From Saprospiraceae bacterium (lineage in GTDB: Bacteria; Bacteroidota; Bacteroidia; Chitinophagales; Saprospiraceae), in NCBI GenBank assembly GCA_020631405.1, contig JAHDHH010000014.1:1-64000 (forward strand): a stretch of 64,000 nucleotides of DNA, given 5' to 3'. Positions 16,955 to 27,359 of the stretch are shown in pieces (position 1 is the stretch's first letter; every line of letters begins with the position of its first letter). The notes under the pieces were generated by a model. It was not told where the DNA came from and did not search any database. It saw nothing but the letters and a program-made list of their open reading frames with translations. The position numbers and the translations under genes are program-made.

Positions 16955-19900
16955 TTAGTAATTTAAATTTGATTGCAACCATTTTTCCATATCCTCAACA
17001 GATCTTTGCTTAGCCTCAGCATAAGCCTTGACTTGATCTCGCTCTATTTTGTTGACGGCAAAGTATTTTGACTTAGGGTGGCTATAGTACATTCCACTGA
17101 CTGATGATGCTGGATACATTGCAAATGAAGATGTTAGGTTAATCCCTATATCTTCAGCTTGAAGCAAGTCAAACAAGGTTTCTTTCTCTGTATGATCTGG
17201 ACAAGCTGGATAACCAAATGCTGGTCTAATTCCTTGATACTTCTCTCTAATCATGTCATCATTATTCAAATCTTCATCGTTGGCATATCCCCAATACTCT
17301 GTCCTAGTCTTATAGTGAAGATATTCAGCAGATGCTTCAGCGAGTCGATCTGCGATTGCTTTCACTAAGATGGCATTGTAGTCATCATGGGTCTGCTCAT
17401 ACTTCTTTAGTATCTTTTCTATTCCTAGTCCAGCTGTAACTGCAAAAAACCCAACGTAGTCATTGTATCCCTCGGGAGCAACAAAGTCAGCTAGAGATAT
17501 GTTTGGAACATTACTCCCTTTCTTTCCTTGCTGTCTGAGACATGGAAACTGATATTTCACTTCGTCACGTTCGTCAGTAGCATATACTGATATGATGTTA
17601 GGGTCCCGAGTATTAGCTGGGTAGAAACCGACCTTTCCTTTAATTTCCAATAAGTTGCCTGCTTCAATCTCATCAAGTAAGGCAATGGCATCATCATAGA
17701 GTTTTTTGGCCTCCTCTCCTACTACTTCATTGTCAAATATATTTGGGTATTTCCCTTTAAGCATCCATGTAGCAAAGAATGGGGTCCAATCAATATACTT
17801 TCTGATTTCATTTATGGTCATTCCCTCTATCTCTCTGACTCCAATAAAATCAGGCTTCTTGAACAGGGTATTCTCCCAATCAAGGTTCAGTCTATTAGCA
17901 GTAGCATCGGCAATGGTTAAAAACTCTTTGCTTTTATGCCTCTTGGCAAAATTCTCTCTAATATCTACATACTCTGACTCGACATTGCCTTTAAAGTCGG
18001 CTTGTGAGTCTTCTCCTAGTAGTGAGGATACAGTCGTTACGCTTTTAGAGGCATCAAGGACGTGTATCACAGGACCAGAATACATCTGATCAATCTTGAC
18101 AGCTGTATGAATTCTGGACGTTGTAGCTCCTCCTATGAGTAGAGGAATTGTGAATCCTTGTTTTTCCATTTCTTTAGCAACAGTAACCATTTCATCTAGG
18201 CTTGGGGTAATCAACCCACTCAATCCAAGCACATCTACATTGTGCTGCTTGGCTTTCGCCAAGATTTCTTGGGCAGGAACCATCACTCCGAGGTCTACCA
18301 CTTCATAGTTATTGCATGCCAAGACAACTCCAACTATGTTCTTCCCAATGTCATGGACATCGCCCTTTACCGTTGCCAATAATATTTTTCCTTGACTATT
18401 GTTGCCAGCCTTGTCCTTTTCCATATAAGGGGTCAAGTGAGCTACTGCTTGTTTCATCACTCTAGCACTCTTAACAACCTGTGGCAGGAACATCTTACCA
18501 CTTCCAAATAGATCACCAACTACATTCATACCATCCATCAGTGGCCCTTCAATCACATGAAGTGGTTTCTCAGCTTGGAGTCTTGCTTCTTCTGTATCTT
18601 CTAAAATGTACGTGTTGATACCTTTGACTAAGGCATGTTCTAGACGCTTATTGACTGGAAGGCCTCTCCATGCTTCAGCTTCTTTAATAGTCTTGGCGTC
18701 TTGTGTGACATTCAAGGCAAAATCCAAGAGTTCTTCGTCAGCAGTCTCATGTGTATTAAGGAGGACTGCTTCTATCTTTTTCAATAATTCTGGCTCAATA
18801 TTGTCATAGACTTCTAGTTGACCTGGGTTGACAATAGCCATATCCATACCATGTTTTATCCCATGATAGAGAAATGCTGAGTGCATCGCCTCTCTGACTT
18901 TATTATTTCCTCTAAAAGAAAAGGATACATTACTTACACCACCACTCACCTTAGCAAAGGGTAGATTTTCTTTGATCCACTTTGTTGCTTCAAAGAAGTC
19001 AAGGGCATTACGCCTATGCTCAGACATACCTGTCGCAACTGGAAATATATTTGGATCGAATATGATATCTTCTGGTGGAAAGTCGATCTTGTCTACAAGT
19101 AAGTCATAACTCCGCTTACACATTGCTATCCTTTTGTCATATGAGTCTGCTTGTCCTTCTTCATCAAAGGCCATAACGATGACTGCTGCACCATATTTCT
19201 TGATCTTGCTTGCTTGCTCTAAGAATTGCTCTTCGCCCTCCTTAAGACTTATGGAATTAACCACTGCCTTTCCTTGTATACATTTGAGGCCTTCTTCGAT
19301 AATCTCCCACTTAGAGCTATCTACCATAAAAGGAATCCTTGAAATATCAGGTTCAGAGGCTAATAGCTTGAGGAAGGTAGTCATAGACTGTACCCCATCT
19401 ATCAATCCATCATCCATATTAACATCAAGGATCTGTGCTCCTCCCTCTACTTGATCTCTAGCTATGGCAAGCGCCTCTTCAAACTTCTCTTCCTTTACCA
19501 ATCTTAGGAACTTCCTAGATCCTGCTACATTTGTACGTTCACCTACGTTCACTAGGTTAGCCTCTGGTCTTACTTCCATTTCTTCTAGACCACTGAGTCT
19601 CAAACGCTGTGGCCTAGTGATCAAAGGTCTAGGACTATGCTTCGCTGCAAGATCAGCAATGACCTGAATATGATCAGGTGTCGTACCGCAGCAACCACCA
19701 ATGATGTTCAATAGACCTTCTTCTAAAAATGTGTCAATCACCTCGCCCATGAGTTCAGGTGATTCGTCATACTCTCCAAAGGCATTTGGTAAGCCAGCAT
19801 TAGGGTGAGCTGAAGTAAAAAAAGGTGAAGTCTTAGCTAACACTGCTGAATATTGTTTTAGCTGGTCAGCTCCTAAGGCACAATTTAAACCTATACTCAA

Positions 19901-20614
19901 CAATGGAAAATGTTGAATACTATGCAAAAATGCTTCTACTGTCTGCCCAGAAAGTGTCCTACCTGAGGCATCAGTTATTGTTCCAGATACCATCACTGGC
20001 AATTCTAAGCTATGGTCTTCGAAGTAAGTGTGAATAGCGTATAAAGCTGACTTAGCGTTAAGAGTATCAAAGACGGTTTCGACTAATAATATATCTGCTC
20101 CACCATCTACTAGTCCTCTAATCTGCTCAGTATAACTATCAACTAACTCATCAAACTCTAAGGCTCTATATCCTGGGTTATTCACATCAGGAGAAAGCGA
20201 AAGAGTCTTATTCGTCGGACCTATTGAACCAGCAACAAACCTAGGTTTATCAGGATTCTGCTTGGTGAATAGGACGCATTGTTCTTTAGCCAGTCTTGCT
20301 GATTCGTAGTTGAGTTCGTAGACGAGGTCTTCCATATGGTAGTCAGCCATTGAGATACTTGTACCATTGAATGTATTGGTCTCGATGATATCAGCCCCTG
20401 CTTCTAAGTAAGCAGCATGGATCCCAGAGATAATCTCTGGTTGAGTTAGAGTCAGCAAGTCATTATTACCTTTCAGATCATGTGGATAATCCGCAAATCT
20501 TGTTCCACGATAATCTTCTTCTTCAAGCTTGTGTCTTTGAATCATCGTACCCATGGCACCATCTAAGACAAGTATTTTTTGCGATAATAATTCTCTAATA
20601 TCAATGTTCGGCAT
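16955..20614 (-). CDS. metH: Cobalamin-dependent methionine synthase
   Basis: A 1,219-residue enzyme that moves a methyl group from methyl-THF to homocysteine through cobalamin. All four domains are present in order. The homocysteine domain (1-~330) has [10 protein letters not shown] and the zinc motif [11 protein letters not shown]. The pterin domain (~350-620) has [15 protein letters not shown]. The B12 domain (~640-900) has [19 protein letters not shown] with the lower-ligand His. The SAM-binding reactivation domain (~920-1219) has [17 protein letters not shown]. It needs corrinoid from synthesis or uptake; no such genes are in the window. The 5' leader carries a SAM-I riboswitch. Confidence 0.97.
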   Translation of the reverse strand: MPNIDIRELLSQKILVLDGAMGTMIQRHKLEEEDYRGTRFADYPHDLKGNNDLLTLTQPEIISGIHAAYLEAGADIIETNTFNGTSISMADYHMEDLVYELNYESARLAKEQCVLFTKQNPDKPRFVAGSIGPTNKTLSLSPDVNNPGYRALEFDELVDSYTEQIRGLVDGGADILLVETVFDTLNAKSALYAIHTYFEDHSLELPVMVSGTITDASGRTLSGQTVEAFLHSIQHFPLLSIGLNCALGADQLKQYSAVLAKTSPFFTSAHPNAGLPNAFGEYDESPELMGEVIDTFLEEGLLNIIGGCCGTTPDHIQVIADLAAKHSPRPLITRPQRLRLSGLEEMEVRPEANLVNVGERTNVAGSRKFLRLVKEEKFEEALAIARDQVEGGAQILDVNMDDGLIDGVQSMTTFLKLLASEPDISRIPFMVDSSKWEIIEEGLKCIQGKAVVNSISLKEGEEQFLEQASKIKKYGAAVIVMAFDEEGQADSYDKRIAMCKRSYDLLVDKIDFPPEDIIFDPNIFPVATGMSEHRRNALDFFEATKWIKENLPFAKVSGGVSNVSFSFRGNNKVREAMHSAFLYHGIKHGMDMAIVNPGQLEVYDNIEPELLKKIEAVLLNTHETADEELLDFALNVTQDAKTIKEAEAWRGLPVNKRLEHALVKGINTYILEDTEEARLQAEKPLHVIEGPLMDGMNVVGDLFGSGKMFLPQVVKSARVMKQAVAHLTPYMEKDKAGNNSQGKILLATVKGDVHDIGKNIVGVVLACNNYEVVDLGVMVPAQEILAKAKQHNVDVLGLSGLITPSLDEMVTVAKEMEKQGFTIPLLIGGATTSRIHTAVKIDQMYSGPVIHVLDASKSVTTVSSLLGEDSQADFKGNVESEYVDIRENFAKRHKSKEFLTIADATANRLNLDWENTLFKKPDFIGVREIEGMTINEIRKYIDWTPFFATWMLKGKYPNIFDNEVVGEEAKKLYDDAIALLDEIEAGNLLEIKGKVGFYPANTRDPNIISVYATDERDEVKYQFPCLRQQGKKGSNVPNISLADFVAPEGYNDYVGFFAVTAGLGIEKILKKYEQTHDDYNAILVKAIADRLAEASAEYLHYKTRTEYWGYANDEDLNNDDMIREKYQGIRPAFGYPACPDHTEKETLFDLLQAEDIGINLTSSFAMYPASSVSGMYYSHPKSKYFAVNKIERDQVKAYAEAKQRSVEDMEKWLQSNLNY

Positions 20615-20642
20615 AGCAAATAGTCTAGTTTAAGAACTTTGT

Positions 20643-20782
20643 GCTATCAAAAAAGTCTCGAAAAACATTGAAAATCGTTGTTTCATCGGTCCCGAATACA
20701 TCGGGCAGGCATTAGCACCACTGTCTGAGTTACTGGTTGCTAAGGTATCATCGGGCCTGTTCCCTCCACCTTTCTTGATAAC
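20643..20782 (-). promoter_or_regulatory. SAM-I (S-box) riboswitch upstream of metH
   Basis: Reading the minus strand, the leader shows the S-box core in order: ATCAAGAAAGGTGGAGGGA, GGCCCGATGATACC, TTAGCAACCAG, GTGGTGCTAATGCC and ACCGATGAAAC. The outer P1 helix is formed by GTTATCAAGAAAG (ending at 20770) with CTTTTTTGATAGC (20655-20643), 13 pairs with two G-U. The metH start codon is 28 bases past P1, and no T-run hairpin lies between them, so control is probably at translation. High SAM should lower metH and metF expression. Confidence 0.93.
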
Positions 20783-20794
20783 GATGCAAATATC

Positions 20795-20828
20795 AAAAAA
20801 AAAGTCTAGATAAACTAATATCTAGACT
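20795..20828 (-). terminator. Intrinsic terminator after the DUF4412 gene
   Basis: On the minus strand a perfect 10-bp stem (AGTCTAGATA with TATCTAGACT, loop TTAGTT) is followed by a run of eight or nine T. It separates the DUF4412 gene from the riboswitch leader just downstream. Confidence 0.85.
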
Positions 20829-20857
20829 CTCTATAACTTTTCTTTAGGGATTTCCAC

Positions 20858-21562
20858 TTAGAAGCCAAGGCCTCCAGCCATGCCACCCATCTGCTTCATA
20901 AACTCTTCATAAGTCATTTCTTTGTAACCCGACTTATCTACTTCAAATAATGACGCATCAACCTTATCTGTAACCTCTACAGCGGTGTAGGTAAATGACA
21001 TTTGTGGCATTTCCATAATATACTCAAGTGGGAAACCATCAAGGTTCATACTCTCCATACCTTGAATCATATCTGTACTTGCTAGGATGTCTTCAGTGAT
21101 ATACATTTTGAAGCCACCATCCATACCTTTCATGGTAATATTTGCCTTGTAACAGTCGTACCCAGCAATTGTCTTAGTATCTGACTTATCATATGCTACA
21201 TCCCATTGTGCAGTTTCATTCGATGGGTTAAACTTATCTCTATCTTCCTTTGTGCTAGGGACTAACATTTTCTGCCCCATCATATCCATTAGAAGCAGTG
21301 TTTCTTGTGTCTTGACATCTGTGATAGTAGTCATTTGCATCAAACCACCCATAAGATTAGATTGGCTATATGATGTCTTATCTGTAAAGGCATAGATTGT
21401 CTCAGTACCCTTCATCATATCTAATTGAGCTGCTACCATTTCATCATCTGACTTGACATCAGTGATTTCCAATTTGATAAGTCCTGACTTAAGCTGCTTT
21501 TGAGCTTTTACTTGAAAAGTTGCCAATGCTAACAGGCAAAGTGTTACAATATTTTTAATCAT
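20858..21562 (-). CDS. DUF4412 exported protein
   Basis: A 234-residue protein with signal peptide MIKNIVTLCLLALATFQVKA. The body has the DUF4412 pattern: a Met-rich stretch asking for a reporter-like state (MMKGTETIYAFTDKTSYSQS, DMMGQKMLVPS), the DTKTIAGYDCYKANITMKG segment, and a C-terminal Met/Gly-rich tail (EEFMKQMGGMAGGLGF). It is a periplasmic or surface protein of unknown function, typical of Bacteroidota. It is single-gene, with its own terminator. Confidence 0.8.
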   Translation of the reverse strand: MIKNIVTLCLLALATFQVKAQKQLKSGLIKLEITDVKSDDEMVAAQLDMMKGTETIYAFTDKTSYSQSNLMGGLMQMTTITDVKTQETLLLMDMMGQKMLVPSTKEDRDKFNPSNETAQWDVAYDKSDTKTIAGYDCYKANITMKGMDGGFKMYITEDILASTDMIQGMESMNLDGFPLEYIMEMPQMSFTYTAVEVTDKVDASLFEVDKSGYKEMTYEEFMKQMGGMAGGLGF

Positions 21563-21652
21563 TGAATTGTATTTTTTTTGTAAATGTATATGTGTATTGT
21601 TGATTCATGTTTAGTCATCAGACCAAACTACTTAGATAACAGACCAAAAGTG

Positions 21653-22216
21653 CTATTGGCCCCACTCATCAATATATTTAACAAATATTTTAGCTAAGTT
21701 CTCTGCATCTGCAATTGCCCTGTGATGAATACCAGTGAACTCAAAGCCCTCTTTTTTTACCGTTGCTTTTAGTCCTCTATGCGGAGTGATGCCTCGATTG
21801 TTGTGATAAGCATTCTTGACATTGAGGTAATTTTCTATCCAATCGTATTCCAACCTATGCATCTCACAGTTAATACCTATAATATTCTTGTCAAACTCCC
21901 CCCAAGAGCAGAGCATATATTCCTCATCAATGTTAATCCAATCTTTAAACTCTTCAATCACCCTTGGATACTTATAAGCGCTGTCTATTTGTTGTTGGCT
22001 GATACTAGTCAATTGTTTGCAAAATGATGAGAGTTTTGGATTGACAGTGGGCTTGATGAAGGCTTCAAATGTTCCGAGCACCTCACCATAGCGACTGATA
22101 GCGTATGCTCCAATCTCAATGATTTCATTAATGCCTCCGGGTGGTCTACCTCTCCAACATGTAGCTTCTAAATCGTATATGATATACTTCACATTACAAT
22201 AGTACAAAATTGACAC
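21653..22216 (-). CDS. DEDDh 3'-5' exonuclease
   Basis: A 187-residue exonuclease-domain protein resembling KapD/Eri1-type enzymes. Exo I is YIIYDLEATCW, with the catalytic Asp and Glu. Exo II is around LCSWGEFDKNII. Exo III is HHRAIADAENLAKIF, with the conserved His and Asp. Such enzymes trim RNA or DNA 3' ends. A GTG codon eight residues in, just before KYIIYDLEA, is another possible start. It is divergent from the CYTH gene. Confidence 0.88.
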   Translation of the reverse strand: MSILYYCNVKYIIYDLEATCWRGRPPGGINEIIEIGAYAISRYGEVLGTFEAFIKPTVNPKLSSFCKQLTSISQQQIDSAYKYPRVIEEFKDWINIDEEYMLCSWGEFDKNIIGINCEMHRLEYDWIENYLNVKNAYHNNRGITPHRGLKATVKKEGFEFTGIHHRAIADAENLAKIFVKYIDEWGQ

Positions 22217-22261
22217 CTATTAATTGTGTCGTCAACGATGGAATATTCTATCTTCATTGCT

Positions 22262-22786
22262 ATGTCAATAAAAATTATTGAATTCAAGGCCAAGGTAGAA
22301 GATGCCAGTCAATATGAAGAGATCTTACTAAAATCTCAACCAAGACTCAAAGGCATAGACAAGCAAGTTGACACCTACTTCAACGTAGCGTCTGGGCGAC
22401 TCAAGCTAAGAGAAGGCACAATTGAAAGCAACTTGATATACTATCAACGCGGTAATACTGCAGAAGCAAAGCTATCTAATGTACAGATCTATCCTCACAC
22501 ACCAAACTCTAGTTTAAAGCAACTCCTAGTCTCCGTCCATGGGGTGAAAGTAGTGGTTTCCAAAGTGAGAAAGATTTACTTTATTGAAAATGTTAAATTT
22601 CATTTTGATGAAGTAGATGGACTAGGCCAATTCATAGAAGTGGAAGCTATTGATGATGCGAATGCCTTTAGCATAAACGAACTCCGTGAGCAGTGTGATT
22701 ACTATAAGGTATTATTCAACATTACTCATGACCAACTGATTAGTCATTCTTATTCAGACTTACTCATGAAAAACACTAAGTCATGA
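22262..22786 (+). CDS. CYTH-domain protein (CyaB-like)
   Basis: About 174 residues; the start at MSIKIIEFKAKV puts the CYTH N-terminal strand first (an upstream Met would add 12 residues without homology). The family pattern includes IEFKAKV, QVDTYFNVASGRLKLREG, LIYYQRG, KVRKIYFIENVKFHFDEVDGLG and IEVEA, the acidic/basic tunnel residues that bind triphosphates. Relatives act as class IV adenylate cyclases or thiamine/inorganic triphosphatases. The stop overlaps the next start (ATGA), so it is translationally coupled to the metallo-hydrolase gene. Confidence 0.85.
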   Translation: MSIKIIEFKAKVEDASQYEEILLKSQPRLKGIDKQVDTYFNVASGRLKLREGTIESNLIYYQRGNTAEAKLSNVQIYPHTPNSSLKQLLVSVHGVKVVVSKVRKIYFIENVKFHFDEVDGLGQFIEVEAIDDANAFSINELREQCDYYKVLFNITHDQLISHSYSDLLMKNTKS

Positions 22787-23730
22787 AACATTTGCTCTGC
22801 ATCCTCGTCTCATTAATCACCATGAGCTGTGACACAAACACTAGTACCATCAGTCCTAATCGTGTTAAAAGTGGCATTGAGCTTATAGTTCTTGGAACCA
22901 CTCAAGATGCTGGATCACCTCAGGTTGGCTGCAAGAAGTCTTGCTGTAATAGCCTCTCCTTGGAAGAGCAAGCAAGGCGCAAGGTTAGCTCTCTAGGTAT
23001 CATAGACTATGACAATCACGAAGCCTATATCATAGATGCTAGCCCTGACTTCGTAGCTCAACACGATGCCCTTCTCAAACTTGATCCACAAATTAAGAAG
23101 CTCTCGGGTATATTCTTAACTCATGCTCACATAGGACATTACACTGGTCTCATGCACTTGGGTCGCGAAGCAATGGGAGCCACACGAACACCTGTATATG
23201 CCATGCCAAGAATGCTTGACTTCTTAACCAACAATGGACCATGGAGTCAGCTAGTCTCATTACAAAATATTGAACTACGTGGAATACAAGCTGACACGAG
23301 TATTAGGCTATCTGCTAATTTGTCCATCACGCCATTCTTCGTACCACACAGAGATGAGTATACAGAAACTGTTGGATTCAAGATATCAGGACCAAACCAT
23401 AACACAATATTCATCCCAGATATTGATAAGTGGGAGAAATGGGACCAAGATATTACTCAGCTCGTCCAATCAGTGGATATGGCCTTTTTGGATGCTACAT
23501 TCTACGATGGTAATGAGTTACCTAACCGCGATATGGCCGAAGTACCTCATCCGTTTGTCGTGGAGAGTATGAAATTATTCGAGCCTTTACCAAATAATGC
23601 TAAGGCTAACATTCACTTTATTCACTTGAACCATACCAATCCTTTGTTAGATCAGACATCAGAAGAATATCAAATTGTCAAGGACAAAGGATTTAACATT
23701 GCAGAGTATATGGAGAACTTCCAACTATGA
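22783..23730 (+). CDS. PqqB-like MBL-fold hydrolase, lipoprotein
   Basis: A 315-residue metallo-beta-lactamase-fold protein that starts with a lipoprotein signal (MKHLLCILVSLITMSC). It has the PqqB-type features: the IVLGTTQDAGSPQVGCKKSC opening with Cys pairs, LTHAHIGHYTGLMHLGR as a modified HxHxDH metal motif (the usual Asp is Gly), and FVPHRDEYTETVGFKISG. Unlike true PqqB it is exported and stands alone without pqqA/C/D/E, so PQQ synthesis is not implied. Its C-terminal six bases overlap the convergent LptF/G gene. Confidence 0.85.
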   Translation: MKHLLCILVSLITMSCDTNTSTISPNRVKSGIELIVLGTTQDAGSPQVGCKKSCCNSLSLEEQARRKVSSLGIIDYDNHEAYIIDASPDFVAQHDALLKLDPQIKKLSGIFLTHAHIGHYTGLMHLGREAMGATRTPVYAMPRMLDFLTNNGPWSQLVSLQNIELRGIQADTSIRLSANLSITPFFVPHRDEYTETVGFKISGPNHNTIFIPDIDKWEKWDQDITQLVQSVDMAFLDATFYDGNELPNRDMAEVPHPFVVESMKLFEPLPNNAKANIHFIHLNHTNPLLDQTSEEYQIVKDKGFNIAEYMENFQL

Positions 23731-25287
23731 CTTCGATTTCGCATTGTTAGAAAACAAACGGATTACTGCCTGTTTCACCCTTGCAAATTCATTAAAATCA
23801 GAGTCGTATAGTGCCTTGAGTGTGAGATATATTGCAAATGGGGTGAGGACAAGACAAGGTAGCCAAGCACCAATGGCTGGTGGTAAAGTCCCTCCCTTGT
23901 TAAGCTTTTCTCCTAGGATATTGAGAATGATAAACATCATGAAAAACAATATAGCAAAGAGTAATGGATAACCATAGCCTCCCTTTTTCACTATACTGCC
24001 AAGTGGTGCACCAATGAATAAAAAGACAATACAGATAAAGGCCCAGCTATATTGTTGATGAAACCTCAAGATGTGTTTATTTTTGCTCTTCGCCAATGTT
24101 GCTTTTTTCCCTATTGCGATTTTTTGTTTTTCCTTGAGCTTATTGGCTTCTGTTTGACTACTTTTCCATAAGTCCTTTCTCTCTGCAAGGCTATACATCT
24201 CAGCAATAGAAGACATGGTATCACTAAATGTATACTTTGGGGCAATAAACTTAGATAGGCGCTTCTTAGCCTTTGAATTGACTCTTGTTTTGAATTTTGA
24301 ATTAGGTGCCTTCTCCTTCTTCGAGACAGCTGCAGTAACTTCTGTTATAGTATCTACGATCTCAATTGGCTCTGTTAAAAGGCCTTCTTCATACCAAGTG
24401 TACATCCTTTTGGCACTAGTCATGACACTATCAATCTGTATATCAAAAGAATCTATGGCGTCATACAATTGAAAAGTATTCATCAAGTCGTAAGTCTTCC
24501 TTGTTAGGTTGAGGTTACTTGCTTCCATTTCAAACTGGCTCATATCAAATACCTTACGCCATTCACCAAACTCCGTCCTGACAAATGGTCTCTTAGATGC
24601 ACTTTTCTTTTTTGACTTTGGACTTTTTTTGACATCAGTGTACTGTACTCCATCGAATAAGTTGATGATAAACTGCTTGCCATCATCAGTAGAATACATC
24701 TGTCCATTATCGGCAGTGATTAATTGCACCTCTGATTTGTCCGGTTTTGAGTGATCATAAATCATTACATCCTCTACAGACTTACCATCCTTACCCTTGC
24801 TACCTACTCGCATGACCATATCCTTAAAGTCATTATTAAAGATCAAAGGTGATATACTCAATGAGGGCTTTTGCTTTCTAACTGAGTTGAACCTGAAATA
24901 GAACTTATAGTTCGCTTTGGGCTTCAAGTAATTAGATGCTAGCATGGAAAAACATGCAGTAAATATGGACAATACAATAGCTGCAGACATGATCCTAATG
25001 AGTGATATTCCTGCTGACTTCATACTAGACAACTCATACCTTTCTCCAAGATTACCAAAGACCATAACTGACGATATCAGAATAGTAAGAGGTATAGCTA
25101 GTGGAATAATAGTCACAGCAAAGTAAAAGATCAGTTCCATTAATACAAAGAACGATATTCCCTTACCTACGATCTCATCGATGTACTTCCAGAGAAATTG
25201 CATGACCAAAACAAACTCCGCCACAAAAAATGCCAACATATAAGGAGGCAACATGGCACTGAATACGAGCTTGTCAATTTTTTTCAT
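23725..25287 (-). CDS. LptF/LptG-family LPS export permease
   Basis: A 520-residue inner-membrane protein of the YjgP/YjgQ family that works with LptB and LptC to move lipopolysaccharide. The N-terminus has the typical KKIDKLVFSAMLPPYMLAFF, followed by three transmembrane segments, a long soluble periplasmic jellyroll region (about residues 130-400) and three C-terminal transmembrane segments (FICIVFLFIGAPLGSIVKKG, LLFAILFFMMFIILNILG, WLPCLVLTPFAIYLTLKALY). The central region is longer and more Lys-rich than in proteobacterial LptF, as usual in Bacteroidota. F versus G cannot be decided here. Confidence 0.88.
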   Translation of the reverse strand: MKKIDKLVFSAMLPPYMLAFFVAEFVLVMQFLWKYIDEIVGKGISFFVLMELIFYFAVTIIPLAIPLTILISSVMVFGNLGERYELSSMKSAGISLIRIMSAAIVLSIFTACFSMLASNYLKPKANYKFYFRFNSVRKQKPSLSISPLIFNNDFKDMVMRVGSKGKDGKSVEDVMIYDHSKPDKSEVQLITADNGQMYSTDDGKQFIINLFDGVQYTDVKKSPKSKKKSASKRPFVRTEFGEWRKVFDMSQFEMEASNLNLTRKTYDLMNTFQLYDAIDSFDIQIDSVMTSAKRMYTWYEEGLLTEPIEIVDTITEVTAAVSKKEKAPNSKFKTRVNSKAKKRLSKFIAPKYTFSDTMSSIAEMYSLAERKDLWKSSQTEANKLKEKQKIAIGKKATLAKSKNKHILRFHQQYSWAFICIVFLFIGAPLGSIVKKGGYGYPLLFAILFFMMFIILNILGEKLNKGGTLPPAIGAWLPCLVLTPFAIYLTLKALYDSDFNEFARVKQAVIRLFSNNAKSKS

Positions 25288-25337
25288 CTAGAATCTAACG
25301 CAAGATACAGCTAAACTGACATCTGACATTTGATTTT

Positions 25338-26726
25338 TTAATTCCAAATCGAAAAAGGAACTATTGGTTTGACATAGCCAAGAGAGGCTGCATCAGACGG
25401 ATTATGTACTTCTTCTGAATTAAGATCAACTAGCTGAGGTAGCCAATGCTTGACATACTCACCTTGGGCATCATACTTCTTGGCCTGGGTCATGATATTG
25501 AAGTATCTCTCTTCCCTAGGGTCACAACCCACACCAGCAATATAGTTCCAGTTTCCATAATTGGAGCATGGGTCATAGTCTATCAACATTGACTCAAAAT
25601 ACTCTGCACCAATTACCCAGTTTTGCTTCAGATCTTTAATAAAGAAACTTGCGACATTCTGACGACCCCTATTTGACATAAATCCTGTATGCTTCAATTC
25701 TTTCATATTTGCATCAACAAAGGGGATTCCAGTCTTTGCACATTGCCACTTCTCAATAAATTTCCAATTAGCATCGTCATTGATGTTTTGCTTTTCAGCT
25801 ATGCCTGATAGTTTAAAAATGGCGTTGCCGTGCTTCTTAGCCATCAATCTGAAGAAGTCCCGCCACATTAGCTCAAAAAAGAGCCAGTAAGTTGACTTAT
25901 TTTCTCCACGTTCTGCTTCGTATTGTTTGAGCTTTTGATAAATAAGCTTAGGACTGATGCACCCTTTGGATAGATATGCAGACATCCTACTTGAAAACTG
26001 ATCACCAAGCAGTTGATTCCTAGTCTCAAAGTATTGCTTTACATTATCTGTGCCCCACAAGAAGTCATCTATCTGTCTGATTGCCGCAGTTTCTCCACCT
26101 TCGACTACAGTACTGTCTTGGTCTTCCGGCGCAAGATTAAAGTCAGATAATGAGGGTACATTTCCAAAGTCTAGAGTAACCGAAATAGGTCGTAGTGGTT
26201 CTTTAGGTACTGGTTTAGGATCTCTAATGCCGACAAATTTTTCAACCTCTTTTCTAAAATTCGTAAATATATCAGGTGTATGAGTTACTGGAAATGGCAA
26301 GTCAGCTGTATGATAGAGCATCTTCCCTCTCACGTAGCGTATTTCTTGACCTATTGTCCAGAGTGACTGCTCAAGATTATCCTGCACTGTTACTTCTTCT
26401 TGTGTCCTTTCCCTATTACAGAATACCCAAGATGATTTGACTTGTTGTGCAAGTTTGTAGAGCTCCTCTTCAGGTTTGCCCACTCTTATATAAAGGTTGA
26501 GACCTAGCTTAGCGAGGGAGGTTTTGAGGTCTTTGATAGAGTCTAGTACGAACTTGACCCTGTGTCTTTCTGCCTTTCTGAAGCCAAACTTAGTATAGCC
26601 TTTGAAAATCCTCTCATCAAAGATATAGACAGGCAACACCTCTTCACAGGATTTAGCAGCATCAATGATCGCTTCATTATCATGTATTCTTAAATCATTC
26701 CTAAACCAAACAATACCTCTTACCAT
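25338..26726 (-). CDS. Cryptochrome DASH / photolyase
   Basis: A 462-residue flavoprotein; the start at MVRGIVWFRNDLR is chosen because it gives the normal family N-terminus (an upstream in-frame Met would add 14 unrelated residues). DASH-specific marks are FTNFRKEVEKF and the late GNWNYIAGVGCDPREERYFN. The FAD-binding region includes LFFELMWRDFFRLM and TGFMSNRGRQNVASFF. Cry-DASH proteins repair cyclobutane pyrimidine dimers (mainly in single-stranded DNA) or act in light signalling. The carotenoid or other pathway genes sometimes found beside photolyases are not seen. Confidence 0.93.
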   Translation of the reverse strand: MVRGIVWFRNDLRIHDNEAIIDAAKSCEEVLPVYIFDERIFKGYTKFGFRKAERHRVKFVLDSIKDLKTSLAKLGLNLYIRVGKPEEELYKLAQQVKSSWVFCNRERTQEEVTVQDNLEQSLWTIGQEIRYVRGKMLYHTADLPFPVTHTPDIFTNFRKEVEKFVGIRDPKPVPKEPLRPISVTLDFGNVPSLSDFNLAPEDQDSTVVEGGETAAIRQIDDFLWGTDNVKQYFETRNQLLGDQFSSRMSAYLSKGCISPKLIYQKLKQYEAERGENKSTYWLFFELMWRDFFRLMAKKHGNAIFKLSGIAEKQNINDDANWKFIEKWQCAKTGIPFVDANMKELKHTGFMSNRGRQNVASFFIKDLKQNWVIGAEYFESMLIDYDPCSNYGNWNYIAGVGCDPREERYFNIMTQAKKYDAQGEYVKHWLPQLVDLNSEEVHNPSDAASLGYVKPIVPFSIWN

Positions 26727-26913
26727 AGCATCCAAATATAAGTTACACTTCTCTTCATTTAATAACAATTAGCAAATCAATTTTTACAACTGCAAAGATA
26801 TAAACACTGGCTCTGCAAGACCTTTAGAGGTCAATGCTAAGTTTACCTACTTACAGCAAAAGAGATTCATGATTATTCACAGTATTAACAACAACTTTTG
26901 TGGAAATGGGTTT

Positions 26914-26921
26914 TAAATTTG
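26914..26921 (+). promoter_or_regulatory. Promoter -7 element for the lipoprotein-SCO1-cytochrome operon
   Basis: TAAATTTG fits the Bacteroidota TAnnTTTG consensus and ends 39 bases before the first ATG. A TTTG lies at 26897-26900, closer than the ideal spacing. The remaining bases between the photolyase gene and this site show no gene. Confidence 0.45.
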
Positions 26922-26960
26922 TCTCTTTAATAATAACCTCCAATTAAACATTTGGGAATC

Positions 26961-27359
26961 ATGAAAAAACTCTCCTTCTTCCTTTTAACAAGTGTAATTG
27001 TGATCGCTTGCCTAATGTCTTGCCAACCAAGTGATGACCCCAATGTCAATGCTAAGCATGAACAGATCATGGAAATCCACGATAGAGTGATGCCTGAAAT
27101 GTCTACCACAAGGAAGTTGAGAAAAACCCTCAAAACGTATCCTACTTCTCCGCAAGTGGAGAGTATGATTACAGCACTCGAGAATGCTGACGAAGCTATG
27201 ATGGATTGGATGGCTGGGTACAAGATACCAAAGGATGTATCTTCTGAACAACAACTCAAGTACCTAGCTGGCGAAGAAATAAAGGCTAAGCAAATGGAAG
27301 AGTTATTTGATAATGCAATAAATACCGCCAATGCCTACATTGCTCAGAACCCTCTTTAG
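26961..27359 (+). CDS. Small helical lipoprotein, unknown
   Basis: A 132-residue exported lipoprotein: MKKLSFFLLTSVIVIACLMS ends at a lipobox Cys. The mature part is predominantly helical and charged (AKHEQIMEIHDRVMPEM), with no recognised family motif. The C-terminal 29 bases overlap the SCO1 start, so it is the first gene of that operon. A viral-peptide-like or copper-binding motif is not visible. The position suggests an accessory role in respiratory-enzyme maturation. Confidence 0.75.
   Translation: MKKLSFFLLTSVIVIACLMSCQPSDDPNVNAKHEQIMEIHDRVMPEMSTTRKLRKTLKTYPTSPQVESMITALENADEAMMDWMAGYKIPKDVSSEQQLKYLAGEEIKAKQMEELFDNAINTANAYIAQNPL

Noticed and set aside
20612-20660. Pairing of riboswitch P1 3' strand (ATAGC) with GCTAT at the metH start as a switch
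   Set aside because: It would shut off the gene when SAM is low, the opposite of what a metH riboswitch should do; likely chance.
22783-23730. PQQ biosynthesis locus
   Set aside because: Only a PqqB-like lipoprotein is present; no pqqA, C, D or E in the window.
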